In this document: piece after piece, positions 52,126 to 60,439 of the stretch
How positions within the stretch are numbered: position 1 is the first letter of the stretch
Layout of the letters: each line of letters opens with the position of its first letter
NCBI GenBank assembly: GCA_022826585.1
Contig: JAJDUR010000088.1
Location: forward strand, 1-64,000
Direction of reading: 5' to 3'
DNA length: 64,000 nucleotides
Source of the DNA: Dehalococcoidia bacterium
GTDB lineage: Bacteria; Chloroflexota; Dehalococcoidia; Tepidiformales; Tepidiformaceae
Program-made: the position numbers and the translations under genes
Notes under the pieces: generated by a model
What the model was told of the DNA's origin: nothing
Seen by the model: the letters and a program-made list of their open reading frames with translations, nothing else
Database searches by the model: none

Positions 52126-52991
52126 GGCGCCCGCCACCTTCCCCGGCTGATCGCGTCCGCTACCGCCACCACCTTCCGCATCGCCGCCACGTCGTGCACG
52201 CGCACGATGTCGACCCCCTTCGCGACGGCGATCGCCACCGCCGCCGCCGTCCCCTCCAGCCGCCCCTCGACGGGCGCGTCCAGCACCAGCCCGAGCGTCG
52301 ACTTCCGCGAGGGCCCGAGCAGCAGCGGCAGGCCCGCCCCGGCCAGCTCGTCCAGCCGCCGCACGATCTGGAGGTTCTCCTCCGGGGTCCAGCCGAAGCC
52401 GAAGCCCGGGTCGAGGATGATCCGCTCGCGGGGGATGCCCGCCGCCGCCGCGAGCCGCAGGCTCTCTTCCCAGCCCCCCAGCACGTTCTCGACCACGTCC
52501 CCCTCGGGGCGGCCGCGCTGGTTGTGCATCGCCACGAGCGCCGCCCCCCCGGCCGCCGCCACCGCTGCCATGCGCTCGTCGCCGCGCAACCCGTTGATGT
52601 CGTTCACCATCTCCGCGCCCGCCTTGATCGCCGCCTCCGCCACCTCCGCGTGCTGCGTGTCGATCGAGACCGGCAGGTCCGTTGCCGCCCGCACCGCCGC
52701 CACCGCCGGGAGCGCCCGCCCCGCCTCCTCCTCGAGGGTGACGGGAACGGCATCGGGCCGCGTCGACTCCGCCCCGACGTCGATGATGTCCGCCCCCGCC
52801 TCCGCGAACTCCCGCGCGAGCGCCGCCGCCGCGCTCGCGTCCGCCCCCACCCCGTCGCCGCTGAAGGAGTCGGGCGTCACGTTCACGATCGCCATCAGGT
52901 AGGTGCGCGCGCCCCACTCCAGGGTCCGGCCGCGCAGCTCAAGCGCGGGCGACGGGTAGACGCGGGTAGGGGGACGAGAGGAGGTGGGGAT
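52122..52991 (-). CDS. folP: Dihydropteroate synthase, probable AUC start
   Basis: Family core is unmistakable: MAIVNVTPDSFSGDG, GADIIDVGAESTRP, VSIDTQHAEV, MVNDINGL, ILDPGFGFG, LLLGPSRKS and DIVRVHDVAAM. From ATG 52895 (257 aa) it would lack the first beta-hairpin, yet the open frame upstream encodes exactly such sequence (LELRGRTLEWGARTYL). No ATG, GTG or TTG lies in that stretch. ATC 52991, giving 289 aa, has AGGAGGG 5 bases upstream. Product condenses pterin diphosphate with p-aminobenzoate. Gene order JAMM-folP-folK. Confidence 0.88.
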   Translation of the reverse strand: MPTSSRPPTRVYPSPALELRGRTLEWGARTYLMAIVNVTPDSFSGDGVGADASAAAALAREFAEAGADIIDVGAESTRPDAVPVTLEEEAGRALPAVAAVRAATDLPVSIDTQHAEVAEAAIKAGAEMVNDINGLRGDERMAAVAAAGGAALVAMHNQRGRPEGDVVENVLGGWEESLRLAAAAGIPRERIILDPGFGFGWTPEENLQIVRRLDELAGAGLPLLLGPSRKSTLGLVLDAPVEGRLEGTAAAVAIAVAKGVDIVRVHDVAAMRKVVAVADAISRGRWRAP

Positions 52992-52996
52992 GGCGG

Positions 52997-53003
52997 CCCT
53001 CCT
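52997..53003 (-). promoter_or_regulatory. Shine-Dalgarno AGGAGGG placed for an ATC start of folP
   Basis: Minus-strand AGGAGGG overlaps the JAMM stop codon (TAG) and is followed by 5 bases and then ATC (52991-52989), in frame with the conserved folP N-terminus. Confidence 0.6.
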
Positions 53004-53421
53004 ACGGCTCGAGCGTGAACTCCTGCTCCGTCGCCTCCCCGTCCTCGATGTGGAAGACGCGCACGTCGGGCCGCTCGCGGTTCGCGATGCTGACCACGAT
53101 GTGCACGTAGGGCGGCCCGAAGAAGGTGCTCATCATGCGGATGTCCGTCGGGCTGGGCCGGGCGGGGCTGCCCGTGTGCGAGTGGTAGAACCCGGCCAGC
53201 GAGTCCCCCGCCTCGTCCATCGCCTCCTCGATGCGCCGCTGCTCGCGGAAGTCGATGCTGAAACGGTAGGGGCTCGCCTCGGCGTTCACCGCCCGGTGCA
53301 GCGTCGTGACGCTCCCATCGCGCCCCGCGAGCAGGCCGCAGCACTCGTTCGGCGCGTCCTCCAGCGCGTGCGCGATCATCGCGTCGAGGTGTTCCTGGCG
53401 CAGTTTGATCACGGGAGCCAT
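53002..53421 (-). CDS. JAMM/Mov34-type metalloprotease domain protein
   Basis: Encodes 139 aa. The JAMM zinc site is complete: E26 (NECCGLLAG), then H80-x-H82 and S90-x2-D93 in FYHSHTGSPARPSPTD. Bacterial stand-alone JAMM proteins (Mec+ type) trim C-terminal extensions from ubiquitin-like sulfur carriers, and a ThiS/MoaD-like protein is encoded at 14852, although it already ends in Gly-Gly. First gene of a unit with folP and folK. TAGACT 6 bases before ATG implies a leaderless mRNA. Confidence 0.9.
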   Translation of the reverse strand: MAPVIKLRQEHLDAMIAHALEDAPNECCGLLAGRDGSVTTLHRAVNAEASPYRFSIDFREQRRIEEAMDEAGDSLAGFYHSHTGSPARPSPTDIRMMSTFFGPPYVHIVVSIANRERPDVRVFHIEDGEATEQEFTLEP

Positions 53422-53427
53422 CGCTTC

Positions 53428-53433
53428 AGTCTA
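53428..53433 (-). promoter_or_regulatory. -10-like TAGACT for leaderless JAMM-folP-folK operon
   Basis: Minus-strand TAGACT ends 6 bases before ATG 53421; no Shine-Dalgarno. Confidence 0.5.
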
Positions 53434-53439
53434 CCGCCG

Positions 53440-53925
53440 CTACTGGCCGTAGCCCTCGGCCCGCAGCCGCCGCCACACTTCCCCGCTGGCCGAGTACCGC
53501 TCCATCAGGTACGGGTAGACCGCCTTCACCCGGAACAGCGTCTCCATGCACTCCTGCGCCAGGTGCCGGTCGACGACCGTGGGGTGGGCGTCCGGCTCGA
53601 CCACGTCGATCGCGAGCCCTTCCTCGTATCCCCCCGGCGCCGCAGGCGCCCCTGCCGGCTTCTCCGCGAGGATGCCCGCTTCCGTGAGCGACGCGATCGC
53701 CTCCCGCAGCCGGTCCCGGAACGCCACGGTCGCGCGCTCGCCGGCGAGATGCCGCTCCCCCTCGCCCTCCAGCAGCCCGAGCACGCGCGCCGTCACGTAG
53801 TCGACCCGGAAGGTGTCGCTTCCCGCCGCGCGCGCCGGGGGAAGCCCCACGCAGAGCACACCCAGCAGGGCGCGCTCGATGTCGGCAAGGCTCTCCGGCG
53901 CGGGGGAGGGGCGGGGCTCCGTCAT
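53440..53925 (-). CDS. Hypothetical protein, 161 aa
   Basis: A largely helical soluble protein with no motif I recognise; the C-terminal part (VDRHLAQECMETLFRVKAVYPYLMERY) is well formed and not low complexity. TACGAT ends 8 bases before ATG 53925. It lies just upstream of the JAMM gene on the same strand. Confidence 0.65.
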   Translation of the reverse strand: MTEPRPSPAPESLADIERALLGVLCVGLPPARAAGSDTFRVDYVTARVLGLLEGEGERHLAGERATVAFRDRLREAIASLTEAGILAEKPAGAPAAPGGYEEGLAIDVVEPDAHPTVVDRHLAQECMETLFRVKAVYPYLMERYSASGEVWRRLRAEGYGQ

Positions 53926-53933
53926 GCCCTCGG

Positions 53934-53939
53934 ATCGTA
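53934..53939 (-). promoter_or_regulatory. -10-like TACGAT for the 161-aa hypothetical gene
   Basis: Minus-strand TACGAT ends 8 bases before ATG 53925. The convergent-facing thrB promoter has its own TACGAT at 53975-53980. Confidence 0.4.
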
Positions 53940-54006
53940 GCGTCCGCTCGGGTCGCGCGCTCGGAGGCAGGTGCTACGATCGATCGCTCCGCGGAGGCGC
54001 ACGACC

Positions 54007-54912
54007 ATGCAAGGCACAGCCGTCACGGTTCGCGTACCCGCCACGAGCGCCAACATCGGCACGGGCTTCGACTGCCTCGGCCTCGCCCTCGACCTCTTCG
54101 CCTCCATCACCGTCACCTTCAGCGACGCCGAGCAGCCCCCCACGAACGACGTGGGCGAGAAGATGGTCCTCTCCGCCGCCCGCGCCGCCTACGAACGCAT
54201 CGGCCGGCCCAGCCCCTCCGGGCTTTCGGCGCGTTACACCGTCGCCATCCCCCTGGGCCGGGGCCTCGGCGCCAGCGCCGTCGCCCGCGTCGCCGGCGTC
54301 CTCGCCGTCAACGAGCGCGAGGGCCATCCCCTCGAAGAGGACGACTGCCTCGCCCTCGCCGCCGACCTCGAAGGCCATGTCGACAACGCCTGCCCGGCGC
54401 TCTTCGGCGGCGTGCAGGCCTGCGTCGCCACCGACGACGGGTTCGCCCGCGTCGCCTGCCGCTACCCCGGCGACCTCCAGGTCGCGCTCCTCATTCCCGA
54501 CCACTCCATGCCCACCCGGGAAGCCCGCCGCCTCCTCCCCGACAGCTACAGCCGCCAGGACGCGATCCACACCAGCAGCCGCCTCGGGCTCCTCGTCGCG
54601 GCCCTCGCCGCCGGCCGCACCGACCTGCTCGACGAGGCCACCCAGGATCGCTTCCACCAGCGCCAGCGCTCCGTCCTCTTCCCGCCCCTCTACGACGTGT
54701 TCGAGTCGGCGAAGGGCGCGGGCGCCCACGCCGCCTGGCTCAGCGGCGCCGGCAGCAGCGTCGCCGCCTTCGCCCCCGAGGGCGTCAGCCGCGAAGTCGC
54801 CGCGGCCATGCTCGGCACGCTTGAGGCCGCGGGCATGTCCGGCCGCACCCTCGTGACGCGCATCGCCGCTAACGGCGCCGAGGTCTCCCGCGTCGAGGTG
54901 GTCGAGGTCTAG
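54007..54912 (+). CDS. thrB: Homoserine kinase
   Basis: Encodes 301 aa, GHMP kinase family. VRVPATSANIGTGFDCLGLALDL is the ThrB N-terminus, PLGRGLGASAVARVAGVLA the ATP-binding loop (family form PxxxGLGSSA), and AAWLSGAGSSVAAF the C-terminal glycine motif. It phosphorylates homoserine toward threonine, downstream of asd. GGAGG lies 9-10 bases before ATG 54007 and TACGAT at 53975-53980 is the candidate -10. Confidence 0.93.
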   Translation: MQGTAVTVRVPATSANIGTGFDCLGLALDLFASITVTFSDAEQPPTNDVGEKMVLSAARAAYERIGRPSPSGLSARYTVAIPLGRGLGASAVARVAGVLAVNEREGHPLEEDDCLALAADLEGHVDNACPALFGGVQACVATDDGFARVACRYPGDLQVALLIPDHSMPTREARRLLPDSYSRQDAIHTSSRLGLLVAALAAGRTDLLDEATQDRFHQRQRSVLFPPLYDVFESAKGAGAHAAWLSGAGSSVAAFAPEGVSREVAAAMLGTLEAAGMSGRTLVTRIAANGAEVSRVEVVEV

Positions 54913-54921
54913 CGCCCGGCC

Positions 54922-55590
54922 CTACTCCAGCCGGAACGGCGGGTCGTCGTCGTGGATCAGGAGCAGGGACGCCTCCACCCGCAGGGAGTAGCGCACGACC
55001 GACGCACTGAAGTCGTGCAACGGGCGCGGGTACCGCCCGAACAGCACGATCGAAGCCCAGCCGGCCACGCTGGCGAGCGTGAGCCCGACGTTGAGGATGG
55101 CGAGCCCCATCACGTGCGGGAACAGGCGGGGCAGCCGCAACGCCACGCTGAAGCGGCTGCGAGAGGCGAGCGGCGGAGGCAGCGTCACGTTCGCGGGGTA
55201 GTCCCCGAACCCGAACGAGGGGAACTCGTCCCGCAGCAGGACGCTGTAGGCCACGGCCTTCGCCCGCCAGCTCAGGTAGAACACCGCGAACTCGCGCAGG
55301 TCCCGTGGCTGGCGTCCGAGGATCAGGATGGCGAACCACGAGGCCACCGTCGCCAGCGCCGTCACCACCCCGAACGCGCCGATCGAGAGTGGAATCGTGA
55401 GCGGGGCCAGGCCCGCCAGGATGAGCAGCGGCGCGACCACCATCCCCAGCAACGACGGCCCGCCCGTGAACAGGAGGTGCGGGATCGCGAACAGGAGGCG
55501 CAGCCCGCCCGAGAGCCGCCGCCTTCCCTCGTACGCCGGCTCGACCTCGAACGAGACCGGATGCGCCGAACCGTCCCCGCCACCGAGCAC
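54922..55590 (-). CDS. DUF4389 membrane protein
   Basis: Encodes 222 aa from GTG 55590 with about four hydrophobic segments. LGRQPRDLREFAVFYLSWRAKAVAYSVLLRDEFPSFG and FGRYPRPLHDFSASVVRYSLRVEASLLLIHDDDPPF are the repeated DUF4389 signature. Function of the family is unknown. TAGGAT 6 bases before the GTG marks a leaderless start. Confidence 0.87.
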   Translation of the reverse strand: MLGGGDGSAHPVSFEVEPAYEGRRRLSGGLRLLFAIPHLLFTGGPSLLGMVVAPLLILAGLAPLTIPLSIGAFGVVTALATVASWFAILILGRQPRDLREFAVFYLSWRAKAVAYSVLLRDEFPSFGFGDYPANVTLPPPLASRSRFSVALRLPRLFPHVMGLAILNVGLTLASVAGWASIVLFGRYPRPLHDFSASVVRYSLRVEASLLLIHDDDPPFRLE

Positions 55591-55596
55591 GCCGCC

Positions 55597-55602
55597 ATCC
55601 TA
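55597..55602 (-). promoter_or_regulatory. -10-like TAGGAT for leaderless DUF4389 gene
   Basis: Minus-strand TAGGAT ends 6 bases before GTG 55590; no Shine-Dalgarno. Confidence 0.5.
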
Positions 55603-55659
55603 GCAGCGCGACATGGCCCCCTCGGAGATCGGCGTTCGAGCCCCGAGCCTTCGCCCCCC

Positions 55660-57642
55660 ATGAAGCCCATCAGCGCCACCCTCCGCGACCACCAGCGCCG
55701 CCCCGACCGCCTCCCCCACGTCCGCGTCATCGTGCGCGCCGAACGCTGGGGCGTTCCCCTCCTCCCCTGGGAACGCCTCTACACCGGCGACGAGGGCGAC
55801 TGTCCCCACGCCCTCGCCGTCACCGGCGACGGCGCCGTCATCCGCGCCCGCAACGATGGCGGCACGCTCGCGGTCTCCCGGGTCGCGAACCCCGGCGCTG
55901 GCTCCGCGTGGGGCGCCTGGAGCGAGGTCGGGGATGCCGAGGACGGCGCTGGGGTAGCCCTCGCCGCCCGCGGAAAGGAAGTGCTGCTCCTCTCCGTCGC
56001 GAGCGGCGGCCGCGCCCTGGCGCTGCGCCGCAGCACCGACGGCGGCGCGACGTGGAGCGCGCCGGACACCCTCGTCCGGGAGAGCGCCGGCATCGGCTGG
56101 GTCGCGCTCGCCGTCCGCGCCTCCGACGGCGACGCCTGCGCCTTCTACACCTCGGGCAGGAACGGGCTGAAGCGCCTCCGCCGCCGCGCCGGGAGCTGGG
56201 ACGCCGCCGGCGTTGCCTGGAACCGTGGCGCGGAGGTGGCCGCCCTCACCGGTGTGGGCGCGATACACGACGGCGGCGACTACCGCCTGGTCGTGAGCGG
56301 CCGCGCCCACCCCTCGGGGTCGAAGCACGTCTGGGCCGCCTTCCTCGGCGACACCGGCTTCCCCCCGGACTCCTGGTCCGGCCTCAACGTCATTGCCGAG
56401 TCCGACGCCTCCTCCGCCCGCGAGTTCACTGGGCCCTCCCTGTTCCGGCCCGGCCTCGCCGGCCAGCGCGCCGTCTTCTCCGCCACCGACGCGGGCAGCG
56501 AGACCCCCGCCCGCGTCTACACCAGCCATCCCCCTGCCTTCGTCCTCGGCAATCCCGACGGCTGGTCGGAGCCCGAGCCGCACGAGGCCACGTCCGCCTT
56601 CGGCCTCTCCGTGGCCACGCCCGACGCCGCGACCGCCTGGGCCTCGACCCCCGACGGCGTCTGGCGCGCCCGTCTCGCCCCGAACCTCGAGGTGAGCGAG
56701 GCACTTGTCGAGGCCTCCTGGCGCCTCGCCCCCTTCGCGACGCGCGCCAGGGTCGTCCTCGACGACGCCGGCGGCGCGCCGGTCGGGCTCGCGCCGGGCA
56801 GCACCGTCGCGATCTCCCCCGGCTATCGCTCCGCTCCCGGCGAGGCTCCCGAGTTCGGTCTGTCCGTGCGCGTCGTGATCGATCGCGTTACCCGCGAGAG
56901 CGCCGGCGGGAGGGCGCGCCTCGTCCTCGAGTGCTCCGGCCACTGGGAGCGGCTCGCCTCCTGGCGCGCCTCGCAGGTCTGGCAGACGCCGGCGGGCGAA
57001 CGCTCCCGCGGGCGCCTCTTCTGGCTCCTCTGCGCCAGGGCGGGCGTCCGCGCCGGCGGGCAGGGCAGCGCGGAATGGTCCGCGAGCAGCCCCGCCTTCG
57101 TCATCCCGCCCGGCGAGTCCGCCCTCTCCGCCGCCCGCCGCCTCCTCGGCGCCAGCCGCGTCGCCGTCATCTCCGACGGGCACCGCCTCGACGTCATCGT
57201 GCCGGGCGAGGAGGTCGTCGAGCGCTACGGCCCCGGCGGCCACCCCGTCGACGCCGTCGGCCTCGGCGACGCCGCTCCCGCCACCAACTGGGTCCGCGCC
57301 CGCGGTCCCGCCCACGACGCCGACGCCCACGACTTCGCCAGCATCTACCGTGACGGCCAGCGCCTCCAGCTCGTGCGAACCCTCGATCCCGGCGCGGAGA
57401 CGGGGGCGGTCGCCCACGCCGCCGCCTACCTCGAGCAGGATCGCCGCGAGCGCGGAGCCGGCTTCCTCGTCGCGCCCTTCCACGCTGGCCTCCAGCTCTT
57501 CGACGCCATCGCCGTCACGGATGAGCGTCTCGGCCTGCGGGAGCGCCCCTTCCGCATCGTCGAGCTCGGCATGGAGTACAGCCGCCGCCCCGGCCGCCCT
57601 CCCCGCTACGACTCCGTGCTCACCCTCGGGGAGATGCACTGA
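55660..57642 (+). CDS. Orphan protein: Asp-box-like N-terminal part and tail-hub-like C-terminal part
   Basis: Encodes 660 aa. Residues about 35-370 look like a beta-propeller with a sialidase-type Asp box (RRSTDGGATWSAPD) and repeated SGRNGLKRL/WASTPDGVWRA-like blades. Residues about 380-655 read like a phage tail hub or late-control-D-type domain: VRVVIDRVTRESAGGRARLVL, FVIPPGESALSAARRLLGASR, HRLDVIVP. The stop overlaps the next ATG (TGATG). No other phage gene is nearby. The tail-like assignment is by eye and tentative. Confidence 0.6.
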   Translation: MKPISATLRDHQRRPDRLPHVRVIVRAERWGVPLLPWERLYTGDEGDCPHALAVTGDGAVIRARNDGGTLAVSRVANPGAGSAWGAWSEVGDAEDGAGVALAARGKEVLLLSVASGGRALALRRSTDGGATWSAPDTLVRESAGIGWVALAVRASDGDACAFYTSGRNGLKRLRRRAGSWDAAGVAWNRGAEVAALTGVGAIHDGGDYRLVVSGRAHPSGSKHVWAAFLGDTGFPPDSWSGLNVIAESDASSAREFTGPSLFRPGLAGQRAVFSATDAGSETPARVYTSHPPAFVLGNPDGWSEPEPHEATSAFGLSVATPDAATAWASTPDGVWRARLAPNLEVSEALVEASWRLAPFATRARVVLDDAGGAPVGLAPGSTVAISPGYRSAPGEAPEFGLSVRVVIDRVTRESAGGRARLVLECSGHWERLASWRASQVWQTPAGERSRGRLFWLLCARAGVRAGGQGSAEWSASSPAFVIPPGESALSAARRLLGASRVAVISDGHRLDVIVPGEEVVERYGPGGHPVDAVGLGDAAPATNWVRARGPAHDADAHDFASIYRDGQRLQLVRTLDPGAETGAVAHAAAYLEQDRRERGAGFLVAPFHAGLQLFDAIAVTDERLGLRERPFRIVELGMEYSRRPGRPPRYDSVLTLGEMH

Positions 57643-57854
57643 TGGCGACCCTGCGAGGGCGGCTCGTGCGCTTCGACGCGGCGACCCGGCGGGCCGTCGT
57701 GCGGCTCGATGGCTCCGCCTCGATGGAGCTGGGCGGCGTCGCCGTGAGCCGCGCCCTCCCCGCCGCCGAGATGGTCGCGGGCCGCACTGTCCTCGTCGAC
57801 GCGGGCGACGCCGGCGACCCCGCGGAGGCCATCCTCACCGCCGTCGTCGCCTGA
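57642..57854 (+). CDS. 70-aa small beta-rich protein coupled to the tail-hub-like gene
   Basis: Sequence MATLRGRLVRFDAATRRAVV then VRLDGSASMELGGVAVSRAL, ending AILTAVVA, looks like a compact OB-like beta barrel. Its ATG overlaps the upstream stop by one base, so it is co-translated with that protein. No family recognised. Confidence 0.6.
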   Translation: MATLRGRLVRFDAATRRAVVRLDGSASMELGGVAVSRALPAAEMVAGRTVLVDAGDAGDPAEAILTAVVA

Positions 57855-57877
57855 ATGGTGCGCTCGGGCGGCGCGTG

Positions 57878-57883
57878 TACACT
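57878..57883 (+). promoter_or_regulatory. -10-like TACACT upstream of the MFS gene
   Basis: TACACT ends 8 bases before ATG 57892, the start of a 20-codon frame that overlaps the MFS GTG. Confidence 0.4.
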
Positions 57884-57891
57884 CGATTTCG

Positions 57892-57954
57892 ATGCCCTCG
57901 CCCTTGCTCATCGGGCAACCGGGCGGCGACCCCGCACGGGGCGCCCACCGGTGA
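57892..57954 (+). CDS. Possible 20-aa leader peptide coupled to the MFS exporter
   Basis: ATG 57892 is 8 bases after TACACT, the leaderless spacing. The frame (begins MPSPLLIGQP) ends with TGA 57952-57954, which overlaps the MFS start GTG 57951 as GTGA. Translation of the leader could deliver ribosomes to a GTG that has no Shine-Dalgarno of its own. Confidence 0.45.
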   Translation: MPSPLLIGQPGGDPARGAHR

Positions 57955-59432
57955 TCCGCAGCCACGCCACGACCGGCCACGGGAGCACCCTGCGGCGGAC
58001 CCTCTCCTCCCTCCAGGAGCGCGAGTTCGCGTGGTACTTCGCCGGAAACGCCGCCTTCTTCATGGCCATGCAGATGCAGTTCGTCCTGCGCGCCCAGCTC
58101 GCCTACGACCTCTCCGACGAGGGATCGAAGGCCACCGGGCTCGGGCTGGTCACCCTCGGGGCCGCCATCCCCATGATCTTCGTGGCGCCCGTCGGCGGCC
58201 TCATCGCCGACCGCGTCAACAAGCGCACGCTCCTCATCGTCACGCAGACGGCGGCGGCCATCATCAGCCTGGTCACGACGATCCTCATCCTGACCGACCT
58301 TATGGAGTACTGGTACCTCTTCCTGCTCGCCTTCTCCGCGGGCACCATCTTCTCCCTCAACATGCCCGCGCGGCAGGCGCTCGTGCCCCAACTCGTGCCC
58401 CAGCACAAGCTGATGAACGCCGTCTCCCTGCAGATGAGCGGCATGAACCTGACCCGCATCATCGCCCCCGCCCTCGCGGGCATCCTCATCGCCCCCCTCG
58501 GCGTCATCGGCGTCGGGGAGAGCGGGGGGCTTGGCTGGGTCTACCTGCTCACCTTCGTGCTCTTCGTGGTCGCCGTCGCCTCGGAGTTCCGCCTGCCCGT
58601 CCACGGCATGCAGGCCGAATCCGGGGAAGAGAGCTTCATCGAGGGGCTTCGCGGCGGCTTCCGCTACGCCATCTCCACCCCCGTCATCCTCATGCTCCTC
58701 ATCGCCGGCATGCTGATGCCGTTCTTCGCCTTCCCCGTGCAGGTCATGCTCCCCCTCTTCGCCGAGGAAGTCTTCAACCGTCCGGGAGGCATGGGCTTCG
58801 GTCTCCTGATGGGCGCCGGCGGCGTCGGCGGCCTCATCGGCACGATCGTCTCCGCCAACTTCGATGGGGTCCCCAACAAGGGGCACATCATGTTCGCCGG
58901 CGCCGTCATCATGGGGGGATTCCTGGCCGCCTTCGGGGCGATTGGCATCTTCGGCCTCGCCCTCGTCTTCATCGCCGCCAGCAATATCGGCCAGATGCTC
59001 TTCATGTCCTCCAACAACACCGCCGTCCAGACCATCGCCCCCGAGGAGCTGCGCGGGCGCGTCATGTCGATCATGATGATGTCCTTCGGCGTCATGCCCA
59101 TCGGTGTGCTGCCCATTGCCTACGCCGCCGACCGTTTCGGCGCGCAGGAGACCGTCGTCGTCGTGTCCCTCGTCCTGCTGGGCCTGCTCGCCGTCGTCTT
59201 CGTGGCGATCCCGGCCTTCCGCAACCTCCGCATCGACGTGCTCGCGCAGGCCGAGCTCTCGCCCGTGCAGGCCGCCACCCTCGTGGCGGAAGGCAAGATC
59301 ACCCGCGCCGAGGCCGACCGCCTCACCGGACGGCTGCGCCGCACGCCCCTCCCCGAGGGCACCCGCCGCAAGCGCACGCAGGAGGAGCGCATCGAGGTGC
59401 CCGAAGGGGCCACCCCCGCGCCGCCGCCATGA
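57951..59432 (+). CDS. MFS transporter, MFS_3 (EntS-like) exporter group
   Basis: Encodes 493 aa from GTG 57951 with about 11-12 membrane helices. LQEREFAWYFAGNAAFFMAMQMQFVLRAQLAYDLS, PVGGLIADRVNKRTLLI, NMPARQALVPQLVPQHKLMNAVSL and IAPEELRGRVMSIMMM are typical of this subgroup. A hydrophilic ~65-aa C-terminal tail carries an SHOCT-like segment (LVAEGKITRAEADRLTGRL). The substrate is unknown. An upstream in-frame ATG at 57855 would add 32 polar residues. The stop overlaps the next gene (ATGA). Confidence 0.87.
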   Translation: MIRSHATTGHGSTLRRTLSSLQEREFAWYFAGNAAFFMAMQMQFVLRAQLAYDLSDEGSKATGLGLVTLGAAIPMIFVAPVGGLIADRVNKRTLLIVTQTAAAIISLVTTILILTDLMEYWYLFLLAFSAGTIFSLNMPARQALVPQLVPQHKLMNAVSLQMSGMNLTRIIAPALAGILIAPLGVIGVGESGGLGWVYLLTFVLFVVAVASEFRLPVHGMQAESGEESFIEGLRGGFRYAISTPVILMLLIAGMLMPFFAFPVQVMLPLFAEEVFNRPGGMGFGLLMGAGGVGGLIGTIVSANFDGVPNKGHIMFAGAVIMGGFLAAFGAIGIFGLALVFIAASNIGQMLFMSSNNTAVQTIAPEELRGRVMSIMMMSFGVMPIGVLPIAYAADRFGAQETVVVVSLVLLGLLAVVFVAIPAFRNLRIDVLAQAELSPVQAATLVAEGKITRAEADRLTGRLRRTPLPEGTRRKRTQEERIEVPEGATPAPPP

Positions 59433-60439
59433 CCACCCTCGGCGTCCTCGACCAGTCACCCGTCCGCAGGGGAGGGACCGCCGCCGAGGCCCTCGCCGAG
59501 ACCGTGCGCCTCGCACAGCTCGCCGACCGCCTTGGCTTCGAGCGCTACTGGGTCGCCGAGCACCACAACACCTCCGCCCTCGCCTCCACCGCCCCCGAGG
59601 TGCTGATCGGCCAGATCGCCATGCAAACCGACCACATCCGCGTCGGCTCCGGCGGCGTCATGCTCCCCCATTACAGCGCCCTCAAGGTGGCCGAGGCCTT
59701 CCGCCTGCTCGAGACGCTGCACCCCGGGCGCATCGACCTCGGCATCGGGCGCGCGCCCGGCAGCGATGCCCGCACCGCCCGCGCCCTCGCCCCCAGCGGC
59801 GTGCCCATGGACCTGCGCGACTTCCCCAACCAGCTCCTCGACCTCTACGGCTTCCTCGCCGACGACTTCCCCCCCGACCACGAGTTCCACGGCATCCGGG
59901 CCATGCCCCGCCCCCAGGCCATGCCCGACCTCTGGCTGCTCGGCTCCAGCGATGTCAGCGCCGGCTACGCCGCCGAGCTCGGCTGGCCCTTCTGCTACGC
60001 CCACTTCATCAACTCCCACCGCGCCGACAGCGCCCTCGACGCCTACCGCAAGCTCTTCGCCCCCTCGCCCGTCGCCCCCGAGCCGCGCGCCTCGATCGCC
60101 GTCTCCGCGCTCGTGGCCGAGACGGAGGAAGAGGCGGAGCGCCTGAGCTGGAGCCGCTGGGGCTGGCGCCTCATGGGCGAAGCGGGCCGCGGTGGCATCC
60201 CCCCGCCCGAGGACGCCCTCGCCTTCGAGTACACCGAGCCCGAGCGCGAGTACATCGACGTCCTCAAGCGCCGCTCCATCTACGGCGACCCCGGCCAGGT
60301 GCGCGACCGCCTGCTCTCCATGGGCGAGCGCTACGGCGTCGACGACTTCGTCGTCGTCACCATCACCTACGACTACGCCAAGCGCCTGCGCTCCTACGAG
60401 CTGCTGGCCGAGGCCTTCGGCCTCGAGCCGCGCGCCTAG
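59429..60439 (+). CDS. Luciferase-like monooxygenase (LLM class)
   Basis: Encodes 336 aa. The start TTLGVLDQSPVRRGGTAAEAL, RYWVAEHHNTSALASTAPEVLIGQIA, RVGSGGVMLPHYSALKVAEAFRLLETLHPGRIDLGIGRAPGSD and WLLGSS are the MsnO8/alkanal-monooxygenase-like set. It uses reduced flavin and oxygen on an unknown substrate. Coupled to the MFS gene by ATGA. Its stop overlaps the convergent YCII stop (CTAG at 60436-60439). Confidence 0.93.
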   Translation: MTTLGVLDQSPVRRGGTAAEALAETVRLAQLADRLGFERYWVAEHHNTSALASTAPEVLIGQIAMQTDHIRVGSGGVMLPHYSALKVAEAFRLLETLHPGRIDLGIGRAPGSDARTARALAPSGVPMDLRDFPNQLLDLYGFLADDFPPDHEFHGIRAMPRPQAMPDLWLLGSSDVSAGYAAELGWPFCYAHFINSHRADSALDAYRKLFAPSPVAPEPRASIAVSALVAETEEEAERLSWSRWGWRLMGEAGRGGIPPPEDALAFEYTEPEREYIDVLKRRSIYGDPGQVRDRLLSMGERYGVDDFVVVTITYDYAKRLRSYELLAEAFGLEPRA

